Origin: Fibrobacter sp. UBA4375
GTDB taxonomy: Bacteria; Fibrobacterota; Fibrobacteria; Fibrobacterales; Fibrobacteraceae
NCBI GenBank assembly: GCA_002391195.1
Contig: DGRZ01000034.1
Location: 1 to 12,202 of the forward strand
DNA: 12,202 nucleotides
Reading direction: 5' to 3'
Positions 11,623-12,202 of this stretch are shown here, piece after piece. The notes beneath the pieces are model-generated. The model made no database searches. It was not told where the DNA came from and worked only from the letters and a program-made list of their open reading frames with translations. The stretch's first letter is position 1, and each line of letters begins with the position of its first letter. The translations under genes and the position numbers were made by a program.

Positions 11623-12202
11623 TGGCTGCCAGAAAACTTTTGACGATTGCAATTGCCGGTAACCCGAACTGCGGTAAGACGGCTCTCTTTAACGCCCTTA
11701 CGGGTGCACGCCAGCGTGTGGGTAACTGGCCCGGCGTGACGGTCGAAAAGAAGGAAGGTTACTTTGAACTGGGCGACCGCCAGATCCGCCTGGTGGACCT
11801 TCCGGGTACTTACGCTTTGTTCGCAAATGCCGAAGACGAACGCGCTGCTGTCGATTACTTGCTCAGCCGCGAAGCGAGCCTGATTATCAACATTGTCGAT
11901 GCGACGAACCTAGAACGCAACCTGTTCCTTACGAGCCAGCTTGCCGACATGAAAATTCCGATGGTGATTGCCGTCAACATGATGGACATTGCCGAAAATC
12001 GCGGAATCCAGCTGGATCTCGACGAACTTTCTGATTTCTACGGCGTGCCGTGCATTCCGCTTTCTGCCGTGAGCGAAAAGAGCGTCACTAACTTTATTAG
12101 CCAGATGGGCCACGTGCTTGCGAGCCCGATGCCGCTCCCGAAGCAGATGGTTTACGGCGACAAGGTCGAAGAGGCCGTGAAGGTTTTGGAACCGAAGGTG
12201 GC
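11622..12202 (+). CDS. feoB: Ferrous iron transporter B, G-domain part (3' end outside window)
   Basis: The frame is open from the ATG at 11622 to the window end, giving 193 residues. This is the N-terminal GTPase domain of FeoB, the inner-membrane Fe(II) importer: G1 GNPNCGKT (13-20), G2 around Thr40 in GVTVEKKEG, G3 DLPGTY (59-64), G4 NMMD (119-122) and G5 SAV (148-150). The helical guanine-dissociation-inhibitor domain begins near residue 175; the membrane domain is not in the window. After G3 it reads ALFANAEDE where many FeoBs have SLTxxSxDE. AGGAGG (11611-11616) lies inside the feoA end, and the start overlaps the feoA stop (TAATG), so translation is coupled. Confidence 0.95.
   Translation, partial: MAARKLLTIAIAGNPNCGKTALFNALTGARQRVGNWPGVTVEKKEGYFELGDRQIRLVDLPGTYALFANAEDERAAVDYLLSREASLIINIVDATNLERNLFLTSQLADMKIPMVIAVNMMDIAENRGIQLDLDELSDFYGVPCIPLSAVSEKSVTNFISQMGHVLASPMPLPKQMVYGDKVEEAVKVLEPKV

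Overview
This window is a metal-homeostasis island from what looks like an anaerobic Gram-negative bacterium, probably a Fibrobacter-like member of the FCB group. The grounds for that assignment are indirect: a lipoprotein and an outer-membrane beta-barrel protein, an oxygen-independent ferrous-iron uptake system, AT-rich promoters with TATATT(T)/TAnnTTTG-like -10 elements, and several families of short dispersed palindromic repeats. No rRNA, tRNA or CRISPR array was seen.

Left part (1-2681). A small unrecognised membrane protein (minus strand, cut by the window edge) is transcribed away from a MerR-family regulator. The regulator leads a probable operon with a flavodoxin-fold oxidoreductase and a membrane-anchored NAPE-PLD/RomA-like metallo-beta-lactamase-fold hydrolase. 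Two perfect palindromes in the divergent gap are the likely MerR operators.

Centre left (2704-7340, minus strand). This is a complete zinc-uptake locus. A Zur-like Fur-family regulator, the lipoprotein ZnuA, the ATPase ZnuC and the permease ZnuB form one operon, driven by a near-consensus promoter bracketed by two 17-bp operator-like sequences. Upstream and on the same strand are a ZIP-family metal transporter and an outer-membrane beta-barrel protein. Palindromic repeats sit in both intercistronic gaps of znuA-znuC-znuB, and another repeat has been read in frame into the ZnuA histidine-rich loop.

Repeat-rich gap (7341-8010). It holds repeats, the broken C-terminal end of an RND/MMPL-type exporter, a candidate promoter and imperfect iron-box-like sequences.

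Right part (8011-12202, plus strand). A 74-residue single-span membrane protein is followed by a P1B-type ATPase with a Tyr-Ser-Cys-Ala transmembrane motif and an N-terminal domain without CxxC. This pairing matches the FezA/FezB pair of ferrosomes, the membrane-bounded iron-storage organelles. Downstream is an operon for a DtxR/MntR-family regulator, FeoA and FeoB (FeoB runs off the window). Its 5' region carries four perfect TTAG-N6-CTAA boxes, two of them on the -35 and -10 elements. The likely logic is Fe(II) import by FeoAB and iron sequestration by FezAB, both under a DtxR-type iron sensor, next to zinc import under Zur. The ferrosome assignment is the most interesting call and is an inference from motifs and context.
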